55,615 nucleotides of DNA, from the NCBI GenBank assembly GCA_004335835.1, contig RWJK01001029.1, positions 1 through 55,615 on the forward strand, written 5' to 3'. Under the pieces are notes generated by a model. The model was not told the DNA's origin, searched no databases, and saw only the letters and a list, made by a program, of their open reading frames with translations. The DNA is from Scenedesmus sp. ARA3. Lineage: Eukaryota > Chlorophyta > Chlorophyceae > Sphaeropleales > Scenedesmaceae. Shown here one piece after another: positions 47,801-55,615 of this stretch. Made by a program: the position numbers and the translations under genes. Within the stretch, counting starts at the first letter, position 1; every line of letters starts with the position of its first letter.

Positions 47801-50800
47801 CACTGGCTGAGGACGCCTAGCTGGCAGGTAACAAATCATCATATGGACCAACTGTACAATGTTGATATCGAATGCAGCTTAGATCCAGATCCAACAGCAG
47901 TTCGTGTGAATGCGGCTGGTGGAGGAGGCGCTGGCCGAGGACGCGTACCTGGCAGGTGCGAAAACCCTATTCCAGCAACTTTGTCTGTTGCTCTGCGTTT
48001 TGGTTTCTTCAAAAACCAGCTCCAGCTCAACATGCCGCTAGTAGGAGCTTCGGTGAGAGCTTTACGCAGCAGCTGCATCTCAGTTCTCAGATGCACTAGC
48101 TGACACGTGTGCGCGACCCCTGTTCCCCATCTGTGTGCCGCAGACGTGGCTGGGCTGAACTGCTCCTGCAGCAGTGAGGGCGCAGCCGGCTTTGAGCTGC
48201 GCGTGGACGGCTTCAGCCACAAGCTGGGGCTGCTGGCGGGGCGCGTGTTTGAGGCACTGGCGGACTGCAAGGTGCGCATGTGGCTGCTTGCTCGCTTGTA
48301 CTGCAAGTAGGCTTTCCTGGTCTGCCGCATTTGTATGTATCACCGGTAGATGCTTGAACTCTAGCTACAGCTGGCTCCAGAGGGCACGTGTGTTTGTAGC
48401 GATGCGATTGAGGCCCCCTCTCCTGTGTGCTGTGTCTGTGCTGCACATTGCAGGTGCGCCCCCACACCTTCCCCGCGGTGCACGAGCAGCTGCTGCGCCG
48501 CTACCGCAACGCCATGCTGCAGCCGGGCAAGGCTGCTGCTGCGCTGCGGCTGCAGTGCCTGGCTGGCGGGCCGCACTGGAGCGCTGATGAGCTGGCGGCG
48601 GCACTGGAACAAGTAAAGGACGTGGCGGAAGTGCAGGTGCGGCGCAAGTGCATGGCTGTGAAAGCAGCGACCAGCTGGCAGCCAGCTGACGGCAGGTCTG
48701 CTTTGCTTGGCTGGCGTGACCTGCAGCAGTGCTGTGCCACCCAGTAAGTCGGTGGCGTTGCGGCGGACTGCGCTGATGCGCCGCAATTGCTTGTCCTCCA
48801 CTCCTTGCCCCTGGCTTTCTGAGCTGCTCCCATGCCTCTGCTGCTGCTGCCGTCGCCAGGCGTTTGCCTCCCAGTTCCTGTCCTGCTGCCACATGGAGGG
48901 ACTTATCATCGGCAACATCACCGCCAAAGAAGCAGAAGCCCTGGCACGCTCCCTGCGCACGACCCTCTCGCAGCAAGGCGGCGCAGCAGGCGCCACCAAT
49001 GGCAGCAGCAGCAGCAGGGATGTAAAGCTGCTGGCGGCTGGTGACCGGCTGGTTGAGCAGTGTGTGGTGCTGCCGAGTGGGGTGGCGCTGCTGCACAAGG
49101 CTGCTGCACGCAACCCGGAGGAGGAGAACTGCTGCGTAGAGGCGTACTACCAGGTGAACAATGATGATGTTTACAGCGCTGCATTGTGTGTTTAGGGGTG
49201 CGCAGCTGGCCAGAAGTGCTGCTGCAAAGGTTTCCATATTGCTGCACTGTGATTCACACTTGCCAGCTTATGTATGGCCTGTGTGCTGCGCAGTTTGCTG
49301 TCGTGTTTAAAACGGTTGTAGCAGCTCCGCAGCGTTGTTGATGCCTGGAATCATCTTCCGCACTGCTGCTGTATGCTCTGCAGATTGGCATGTCGACAGA
49401 CCTGCGGCTGCGAGTGCTGACAGACCTCATGGACCAGGTGGGTGGCTGCTGCTGCTGCTACTGCTGCTTGCAGCGCTTCCGCAGCTCGTGCAGCTGGTCA
49501 CTTGCTCAGTCTTCAAGCGATAAGACCCATGCAAGCTGCCTATGCCAGCTGCCATTCAAAACACACAGATTGATGACCCTGTTGCGCATACTCTGGCTGG
49601 CGCCTAGCTGCCCTCCATCTGCGCTGCTGTCAATCCACCTCCCGCCTTTGCACAACCATGCACTCACTGAACACATCCTACTACTGCCATTTCCACTATC
49701 TCCAATCTTCCTTTCCATGTTTTCAGGTGCTGTACGAGCCTGTGTACGACACCCTGCGCACCAAGCAGCAGCTGGGCTACAGCGTCAGCAGCGGCGCGCG
49801 GCTCACGCACGGCGTGTGCGGCTTCTGCGTGGTTGTCGTGTCGCCCGCATTCAGCGCTGCCGAGGTGGAGGGCCGCATAGAGGCTTTCTTGCAGGACTTT
49901 GCCGGCACGCTGCAGGTGAGGGGCCAGGGTGCAAAATGTTCTTTGAGTGTGTATGGTGTGGAACATCTGCAGAGGTGGAGGGCCGCATCGAGGCCTTCCT
50001 GCAGGACTTCGCCGGTTCGCTGCAGGTGAGGGGCCGGGATGTAGCCATCATGTAGCTGTTACATAACCGCTGGCACCTGTCGCATGACATGTGAGGGGAT
50101 GAAGGGCCTGCTTTGGTTGTTTCAACAGTTGCGGAGACAACACATGAGCATGATATCAAACGAATCCCTTGGCACATCTGCGTAGTTGTCTTTTGGTGCT
50201 GCAACTCCTGTCCCTGCTGCTGCTGCTGCTGCCTGGTCAAACATGCAGGCCATGCCCCAGGAGGAGTTTGACCGCCACAAGGCGGCGCTGGCCAGCAACA
50301 AGCTGCAGAAGGACACGGCACTGGCACAGGAGGCTGACAGGGCCTGGGAGCAGGTGCGGCAGAAGCACAGTAGCATGCAATGCGCAGCCCTGCGGCACAT
50401 GAAACAGTGTTCAGTGGCGTGACGGCAGTACAGCTGTGCAGGCAAAGATTAGCTGCGAAGGCTGACAGGGCATGGGAGCAGGTGCGGCAGGGAACAGCAG
50501 CAGTACGCACCTCTCAGCAGCAGTATGGCGCATCTCAGCAGCACTCAGACCGTGTTTGTGCGCCAGATGCACAGCTGTGCTGTGTTTGAGCGTGCAGCAG
50601 TGCTTTCCATCTGACATCCTGCTGTGCTTGCGGCTCGCAGGTGTTCAACGCCCGCTATGAGTTCATCTGCAAGGAGCAGGAGGCTGCACTGCTGCAGTCC
50701 ATCACACTGGCAGAGCTGCAGCAGTTCTATGCAACCCATGTTGCCCCCAGCTCTGCGCAGCGGCGCAAGCTGACTGTGCGGGTGATCCCCAACCGCCAAG

Positions 50801-51243
50801 GCAAGGCCACAGCAGCAGCAGCAGCAGCACAGGGCGCTGAGAAGGGTGACAAGCAGCAGCAGCAGCACGTGCAGCATGAGCATGGCATGGTGGAGCCAAA
50901 CTCGCCTCGCCAAGGCGGAAAGCACATTGTAGGTGCTGAGGTGGTGACTGCTGGCTGCGGCGCTGCAGCAGAGCAGCAGAATGGCGATGCAGCAGCAGCA
51001 GCAGCAGCAGGCTCGCCAGGTAGCAGGCAGCTTCAGGCCAAGCGGCAGCGGAGGCAGCAGGCTGAGGAGCAGCCTGCTGAGGCTGCAGCAGCAGCAGCAG
51101 GTGGGGGTGAGGTTGATGCTGCCGCACTGCTGGCGCCTGGTGTGCAGTTGCGGGTGGTGTCTGACCCTGTGCAGTTCAAGCAGGGCAGGGAGCGGTACCC
51201 TGGCTACTGCACTGTGGTGCCGCAGCTGGCACAGCAGCAGTGA
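41844..51243 (+). CDS. Nardilysin-like M16 zinc metalloprotease
   Basis: Inverzincin peptidase related to nardilysin and insulin-degrading enzyme. Nineteen exons join in frame to 1,231 residues: 41844-41969, 42286-42501, 42793-42969, 43291-43383, 43591-43689, 44310-44422, 44663-44816, 45065-45226, 45708-45891, 46282-46457, 46742-47213, 47542-47709, 48144-48271, 48454-48636, 48860-49153, 49384-49437, 49727-49915, 50249-50353 and 50641-51243. Residues 43-114 are an acidic Ser/Gly/Glu/Asp insert, the mark of nardilysin, placed just before the zinc site. HYLEH (His137, Glu140, His141) is the HxxEH motif, and EVQAVDSEF carries the third zinc ligand region. [29 protein letters not shown] and NARYEFI are further family blocks. 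The tail after IPNRQG is a Gln/Ala-rich extension. The enzyme should be active by its motifs. Introns hold many partial exon copies, described separately. Confidence 0.93.
43690..44165 (+). repeat. Intron 5 of nardilysin: exon-end copies and GCAGTGCGGCA array
   Basis: The end of exon 5 with its donor (CTCATGTGCCACACG before GTAAGCAGCGTCATGAGGTGG) recurs at 43769-43807 (GATGTGCCACACAGTGAGCAGCG) and at 43974-44000 (CTCATGTGCCACTCGGTGAGCAG). Around and after these the intron is a degenerate array of GCAGTGCGGCA-like units up to about 44165. Both copies keep a GTGAGC donor-like sequence. Confidence 0.85.
45391..45459 (+). repeat. Partial copy of nardilysin exon 8 end
   Basis: AAGCCCGACCACT...CTGCTGGCAGCACTCAAG before GTGCGC repeats the last 70 or so bases of exon 8 (45158-45226) about 233 bases downstream. 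A few substitutions are present (TGC for TAC, GCG for GTG). It lies in intron 8 with a usable donor but no matching acceptor. Confidence 0.88.
45603..46036 (+). repeat. Partial copies of both ends of nardilysin exon 9
   Basis: Before the true exon 9 (45708-45891) lies a copy of its acceptor and first 28 bases (CGCAG then GGGCGCGGCTGGGCCATTGAGC, 45603-45635). After it lies a copy of its last 47 bases and donor (GCGCTGCTGTTCCAGTACC to ACAGAGACAG before GTGCGC, 45990-46036). The exon is thus flanked on both sides by fragments of itself. Confidence 0.85.
47390..47955 (+). repeat. Partial copies around nardilysin exon 12
   Basis: Three fragments flank the true exon 12 (47542-47709). Upstream, 47394-47438 repeats its first 45 bases with the CTGCAG acceptor and then runs into TGA. 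Downstream, 47784-47828 and 47909-47956 repeat its last 45 or so bases (GTGGAGGAGGCGCTGGC... to CTGGCAG) with GTAAC and GTGCG donors; the first of these has TAG where the exon has TAC. Confidence 0.9.
49969..50493 (+). repeat. Partial copies of the ends of nardilysin exons 17 and 18
   Basis: 49972-50025 repeats the last 54 bases of exon 17 (GAGGTGGAGGGCCGCAT to GCTGCAG before GTGAGGGGCC), about 110 bases after the original. 50459-50493 repeats the last 30 bases of exon 18 and its donor (GCTGACAGGGC-TGGGAGCAG before GTGCGGCAG). Both sit in introns and are not in frame with a likely acceptor. Confidence 0.85.
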
Positions 51244-52253
51244 ATGTAGCCGTACACAGGCGGTACACAGGCGGTATGAACGATGCTTGCAGTATGTTGT
51301 CTGCCGGGAGGTAGGTACACAGTGTTGCTTGACTGATCCCAGGACACTGTCAACCACCACCTAGGGCTACCGAAGACTGAGAACACTTCCCTTAATTGAG
51401 AAGCACCAGCCTTGGGCTTGTTGTCAGCCAGTGACAAAAGATCGGTGACAGACGACTTTGCTTGGCTTTCCATGAACTGCAAGCACAATCAGTATGCTTC
51501 GCCTTTCATGCAGCTTCCCGAAGATGCACGTTTTGCAGCACGGGCGGTGTCACCGCGAGTGCCGCGAGTATCACTTGAGCGCTTGGTCCTGAACTGACAG
51601 GGTATTCTGCTCAACAGCCACGAGCCTCTGATCACAACGCCGTCTTCCTGCAGTTCTACCCCGCCGTGACGTATCTCGTCTTGTCCGCGTTTGAGCAAGC
51701 AAAAGTGTCTGCTTGTGGTTCCCTCCAAGTAAACACACGAACTCCCTGATTTGGATTACGCAGACGTTCAAAACATGCACAAGTAGCCTTGCATCGATAC
51801 AGTGAACAGCAATGTACGGCTGTCGCGACCGATCGGGGCTGCAGCACTGTGCTACTACGACACACTGATCGCTGCAGCAGGGCCGGCTGCATTCCTGCCT
51901 GTAAATTACACAACTTACTCCTAGTGTCTGATCAGCACTTGCTCGCCTGCAAGGTTCAGGCAGATCAACAGTGGCACTGGCAGTAGCAGCAACACGCAAC
52001 TGTGCAGTGTCGACCTTGTGCGCTCCACCTAGCTTGTCATATTTGGTACACTGCTCAAACTTACTGCCTCAAAAACCTTGCTGCTGCTGGCTGTGCTGCA
52101 GAGCACAGCTGACCAGTGTCCAGCCAGCCTGCAGCTAGCCCAGCACCAGCACTGCCAGCGCTTCTGAGCGAGTCGCTACACGATCACCTTGGTTGGTGGC
52201 AGCGGCACAAGAAGTCACCGCCTGGTGGGCTTGCTGCTGGTTAAGCAGCCAGC
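51244..52253. other. Intergenic between nardilysin and the TIR gene
   Basis: No gene was recognised in 1.0 kb. It holds the 3' untranslated region of nardilysin (plus) and the promoter of the TIR gene (plus). The part 51380-51930 has a more even base mix than the flanking genes. Short frames here have no known motif. Confidence 0.5.
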
Positions 52254-53527
52254 ATGCAGCTGGTTCCACAGCAGCTGAAGCAGCAGTGGCAGCAGCAGTG
52301 GCATGCGGCACCAGCTGGCCAGGCACCTGCTGAGTCAGCCATGGCTGCAACGCCTTGCGCAGAGGACGCACCTGGACAGCCGTCACCTGCTGCGCAGCAG
52401 ATCAAAACACCAGAGCAGCTAAACAGGCAGGTGTTCATCAGCTACACCAGCCAGGACAAGGAAGCACAGGAGTTTGCTTGCAGTATCCTGGCACCTGCGC
52501 TGTACTCAGCCGGCATGAACGTGTATGGTGATTTTGAAAGCCTCGAGGCAGGTGACAGGTGGGATGAGAAGCTGATGGACGCAGCAGCCAACAGCAGGGT
52601 GGTGGTGGCAGTGATCAGCCCAACCTACCTGCAGCGCTTCCGGTGCATGCTGGAGCTGGACTTAGCCCTGCATGCACGCAGCGGCTGCAGTCAGCGGCCG
52701 CTGGTGATACCCGTCTTTGTCGACACGCCAGCCGAGGGAATAGACGCAGCTGCGGTGAAGTTGTTCTGGCAGCAGGCAGCGCAGCAGCAGCTGTTAGCTG
52801 AGCAGGCAGCGCAGAAGCAGGAGCAGCAGCAGTGGCAGCGGCTGCTGTCACCAATAGAAAAGCAGTGGATTCAGCCAGAGCGCTGGGCGAGAAACATCAC
52901 AGTGGAGGCTGAAAAGAAGCAGAACCTGCACCTGCAGGGGTACGCAGACTTCAAGGATGCTAAGCGTCAGCTGGCTTGTGCTGTTGTGCAGCGTGTTGTG
53001 CATATGATGCCTGTACAGGCGGCTCTGCCAACCGCGCTTTTTGGCATGGAGGAGCAACAGGATGAGCTGCAGCACAAGCTGAAGGACAGGATGGGCGTGT
53101 GGCTGTACGGTGCAGGTGAGTGCAGCTGAGAGGCTATGAAACAGGCAGGCAGGCAATTGTCTGGCTATTGTCGTCAATCCTGTTTCATTGATGCACTGCA
53201 GGCGAGATCAAGTCCAATCATGGCAACCAGCAAGAGCAGCACCTGGGCTTCAAGATATACCCCAGCGAGGACTGCCTAGAGCAGGGGCTGCTGCGTGATG
53301 GCGCGCTGAAGGTGCAGCTTGCTGTGCTGGCAGTCGGCGGGGTGTTCAGAGATCACGAGAGCAGCATGGAGAAAAAGGGCAACATGCGGCAGTTGGCGGT
53401 GCACGTGCCTGACGGCATTGTTGCAGGCATAGAGATTGGCATAGGGTCGCTAATGATGAGCAAGAAGCGGCCAGCACGGTGGGAATGCAGCCTACCCGGC
53501 TGCAAGGTGCACGCACCCAAGAAGTGA
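52254..53527 (+). CDS. TIR-domain protein with remnant NB-ARC P-loop
   Basis: Exons 52254-53115 and 53202-53527 join in frame to 395 residues. After a Gln/Ala/Pro leader, residues 58-160 are a TIR domain: QVFISYTSQDKEAQEFA (strand A and BB-side helix), VYGDFESLEAGDRWDEKLMD, RVVVAVISPTYLQRFRCMLEL and LVIPVFVD. Glu134 in CMLEL is where TIR NADases have their catalytic Glu, so activity is possible. A Gln-rich helical linker follows, then FGMEEQQDELQHKLKD and GVWLYGAGGEIKSN across the splice site. This is the place and form of an NB-ARC P-loop (usual GMGGVGKT), but Ile replaces the last Gly and the rest of the NB-ARC and any repeat domain are missing. The last 95 residues match nothing I know. 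Plant TIR-NB proteins act in immunity; the role in an alga is unknown. ATG choice among early codons is by open frame. Confidence 0.85.
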
Positions 53528-54295
53528 TGTATAGCAGCGAGCGGTTGAGACAAACCACAGCAGTAGACCAGGGCAGCATTTGTTGGTTTTGTGCAGTTGT
53601 GATTGGCGTTTCTTGTCAGCAGTCATCACTGTCATGTCTTCCAGTTGAGTGCGTGTGCAAGCGCTTGGTGTCTAGGCTAGTTTATGCTGGGACCAGTGGT
53701 GGATTGACACAAGCACACCGTGAGGCCGAAGCACAGCCACTAGCGTTGGAGAGTCAGTTGCTTGAGCAACAGTTCAGAAGGTGGCCGGTCTGCATTCTGA
53801 TGTTTTTAAAGCTTGATATTTTATGCCTGTAAGAGCACAGTGAGCAAGACTAGTGTTCACTGTTGGCAATTTGTGAAGTGGACACAGCAGGGACTGCAGA
53901 AGTTTGACCGTGGCCTCACGCAAGTGTTGTCTATTACATTCCTTACTGCAGCTGGCAGCACAATTTCCAGCAATGTGAGGTATTATAAGTCCAAGCTTAC
54001 CGCAAGTTTCACATGAACGGTTTCCACAAATGATTGCGTGCCTGAATGGCACTACTGCCAGGACCCTGGGTTGCAACCTGCATGCCAAGTGACTGATGTC
54101 GCAGGCAGACAGATACCTCATTTCGCAAGCCTCATGATGCAATAAGAGCAGCATTGCGTTCACTTTGAGTCAAAGATCTTGGTAACGGTGTGCAACCAGG
54201 TGCTGGGTGCTATCGCTTGCGAGTCGGGAAGGCCAGCCGTTGCTGCAACATCTTCTTCGACTGTTAACAGAACGTTTGTTGGTGTTATTGTCGGA
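53528..54295. other. Intergenic between the TIR gene and the P450 gene
   Basis: No gene was recognised in 768 bases. It should contain the TIR gene 3' end and the promoter of the P450 gene, both plus strand. TGTAA occurs at about 53828 (CCTGTAAGAGC) and could be an algal-type poly(A) signal. The region is moderately A/T-rich and free of long CAG runs. Confidence 0.45.
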
Positions 54296-54337
54296 ATGAG
54301 CGCCACCCATGGCAGCAGAGCAGTGGCTACCACCAGC

Positions 54338-54369
<32 letters not shown>

Positions 54370-55615
54370 GCTGGGCAGGTGCTGGCTCCTAACACGCTCA
54401 TTGCCGCTGCAAGAGAGACGGCGAAAGGCATATGGCGTAACATGCAAGGCTCAGGCCCCTGCAGATCCAGCGACCATGGTGAGCATCTGCTTCAGCAGCA
54501 GGGCTGAGCCTAGGTACGTAGTAGCAGTTGCACCTGCAGGGCACAGCTGTTGCAGCGCAACAGCTGCATCCTCCTGTATCAGCAGGCACAGCTGGCCGCA
54601 TGCACCTTACGTATATAGTTGCCGTGGCTTCAACTTAGGCACATCACTCACAAAAGGTTGCTTCACGCCGTGTTGCTGCAGCCTGCTCCCTCGCTGCAGT
54701 CGCTGGCTGATGTGGCTGGTGGGGCAGTCACACGCCTGCAGCGGCTGGTGCAGCCGCCACCGCCAGGTAAACCGCACTTTTGTTACTGGCAGCAGCAGCA
54801 GCAGTAGCAGCAGCAGCAACGACGGCTGCAGCGACAGCAGATGCTCAGGCAGCTAAGCAGCAGGTGTCCTGGCTTCTGCACTGCCCTTCGGCAAGCGGCG
54901 TCACCTTACACTGTCAAGTAGACCCCCCATGCACTCATGCTTCAGGTTGAAGCTGCCTGCACCAGCAGCTCACCATGATTGCGCTCCTCAGCCTTGTGTG
55001 CTGCACAACCCCCACACGTGCGCATCGGCTGCCCCGTCCGCCTTGCCAGCTGTACATCGCTCCCACAGCAACTCAACAGCAGTGTTGGCTTGGTACCTTG
55101 CTCTTGTGCCTGCTCGTGCTCCCGCAGGCTTCTCACCTGGCCCAGCTGGCGACCAGTCGGTAGGCATGCTAGCCGGGCCCCTGGAGTTCATCAGCAGGCT
55201 GCATATCAACCCCAACCAAATCAATAGGATGCTGCTGCTGTACATGCTCTTTGCAACCGCAGGCTTCCCTCCTGGCCCAGCTGGTGACCAGTCAGTAGGC
55301 ATGCTAGGGGGTCCCCTGGAGTTCATCAGCAGGCTGCGGAGGCAGCACGGCCAGGTGGTGGGGCTGCTGCTGGGAGGAGAGCGCGTGGTGCTGCTGAGTG
55401 AACCGGCAGCTGCAAAACAGGTGCTGGTGGAGCAGGCAGATGTGTTTGTCAAGGTGAGAGCAAGCTGGTTTGTGTTGTGGGGTCCTTCCAGCTGGTATGT
55501 TCAGCTTGATGAAAGCAGTGCAGGCACCCCTCCTGTCAGCTGGGCATGGTACAAACGTAGCATCTGCATTTTGCAACAAATCAACACAGCTTGCAAGCAG
55601 ACAGCCATGCTGGCA
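54296..55615 (+). CDS. Cytochrome P450, N-terminal part (cut by window edge)
   Basis: Haem-thiolate monooxygenase, only the start is present. Exons 54296-54478, 54682-54766 and 55263-55453 join in frame to 153 residues, and the third ends at a GTGAGA donor; the rest lies beyond the window. Exon 1 codes a Ser/Thr/Arg-rich leader ending near AYGVTCKAQA, plausibly a plastid transit peptide. Exon 3 has the P450 N-terminal pattern: GGPLEFISRLRRQHGQVVGL (helix A), then LLGGERVVLLSEPAAAKQVL and VEQADVFVK (strands and helix B). The haem Cys motif, the K-helix ExxR and the I-helix are not in view, so the family cannot be fixed; a plastid P450 is a fair guess. An upstream ATG at 54179 in the same frame would give a longer leader. 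A partial copy of exon 3 lies in intron 2. Confidence 0.78.
55128..55202 (+). repeat. Partial copy of P450 exon 3 with its acceptor
   Basis: CCGCAG followed by GCTTCTCACCTGGCCCAGCT and on to CATCAGCAGGCTG repeats the first 75 bases of the true exon 3 (55263-55337), 135 bases upstream. It keeps the acceptor and the frame but breaks off after SRL into unrelated sequence. It is a candidate pseudo-exon or an alternative acceptor. Confidence 0.88.

Overview
The window is nuclear DNA of a eukaryote, most likely a chlorophyte green alga. This rests on split genes with many short introns and GT/AG borders, strong CAG/CTG/GCA bias that writes Gln, Ala, Ser and Leu runs into proteins, plastid-type leader peptides, and plant-like gene families. 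No prokaryotic layout, CRISPR array, rRNA or tRNA was recognised. A placement near the Sphaeropleales is only a guess from base composition and protein style.

Layout. 1-2113 holds nothing I can assign. 2114-4604 (minus) is a RING-finger E3 ligase with a long Gln/Ala tail. 6833-10646 (minus) is the U2 snRNP protein SF3B4. 11106-13445 (minus) is a SpoU/TrmH RNA methyltransferase. 13711-24387 (minus) is a complete separase gene of 11 exons, about 2,729 residues. 24859-37800 (plus) is a tandem array of five copies (called A to E here) of a two-exon gene family I do not recognise. Its products carry a plastid-like leader, a conserved N-terminal domain of about 170 residues, a Ser/Gln linker and a helical C-terminal domain; copy C is a pseudogene and copy B contains a 50-N assembly gap. 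39480-41399 (minus) is a TMEM50-type membrane protein. 41844-51243 (plus) is a 19-exon nardilysin-type M16 metalloprotease. 52254-53527 (plus) is a TIR-domain protein with a degenerate NB-ARC P-loop. 54296 to the right edge (plus) is the start of a cytochrome P450.

Exon models were built by eye from protein similarity, GT/AG sites and frame. For every gene the exon phases add up to an open frame, except in paralog B (gap) and paralog C (pseudogene).

The genes are not one pathway. SF3B4, separase, SpoU methyltransferase, TMEM50 and nardilysin are conserved housekeeping genes. The five-copy array and the TIR gene are the accessory part. A second theme is structural: SF3B4, nardilysin and the P450 all contain nearby tandem copies of exon edges with their splice sites, lying in introns as apparent pseudo-exons.
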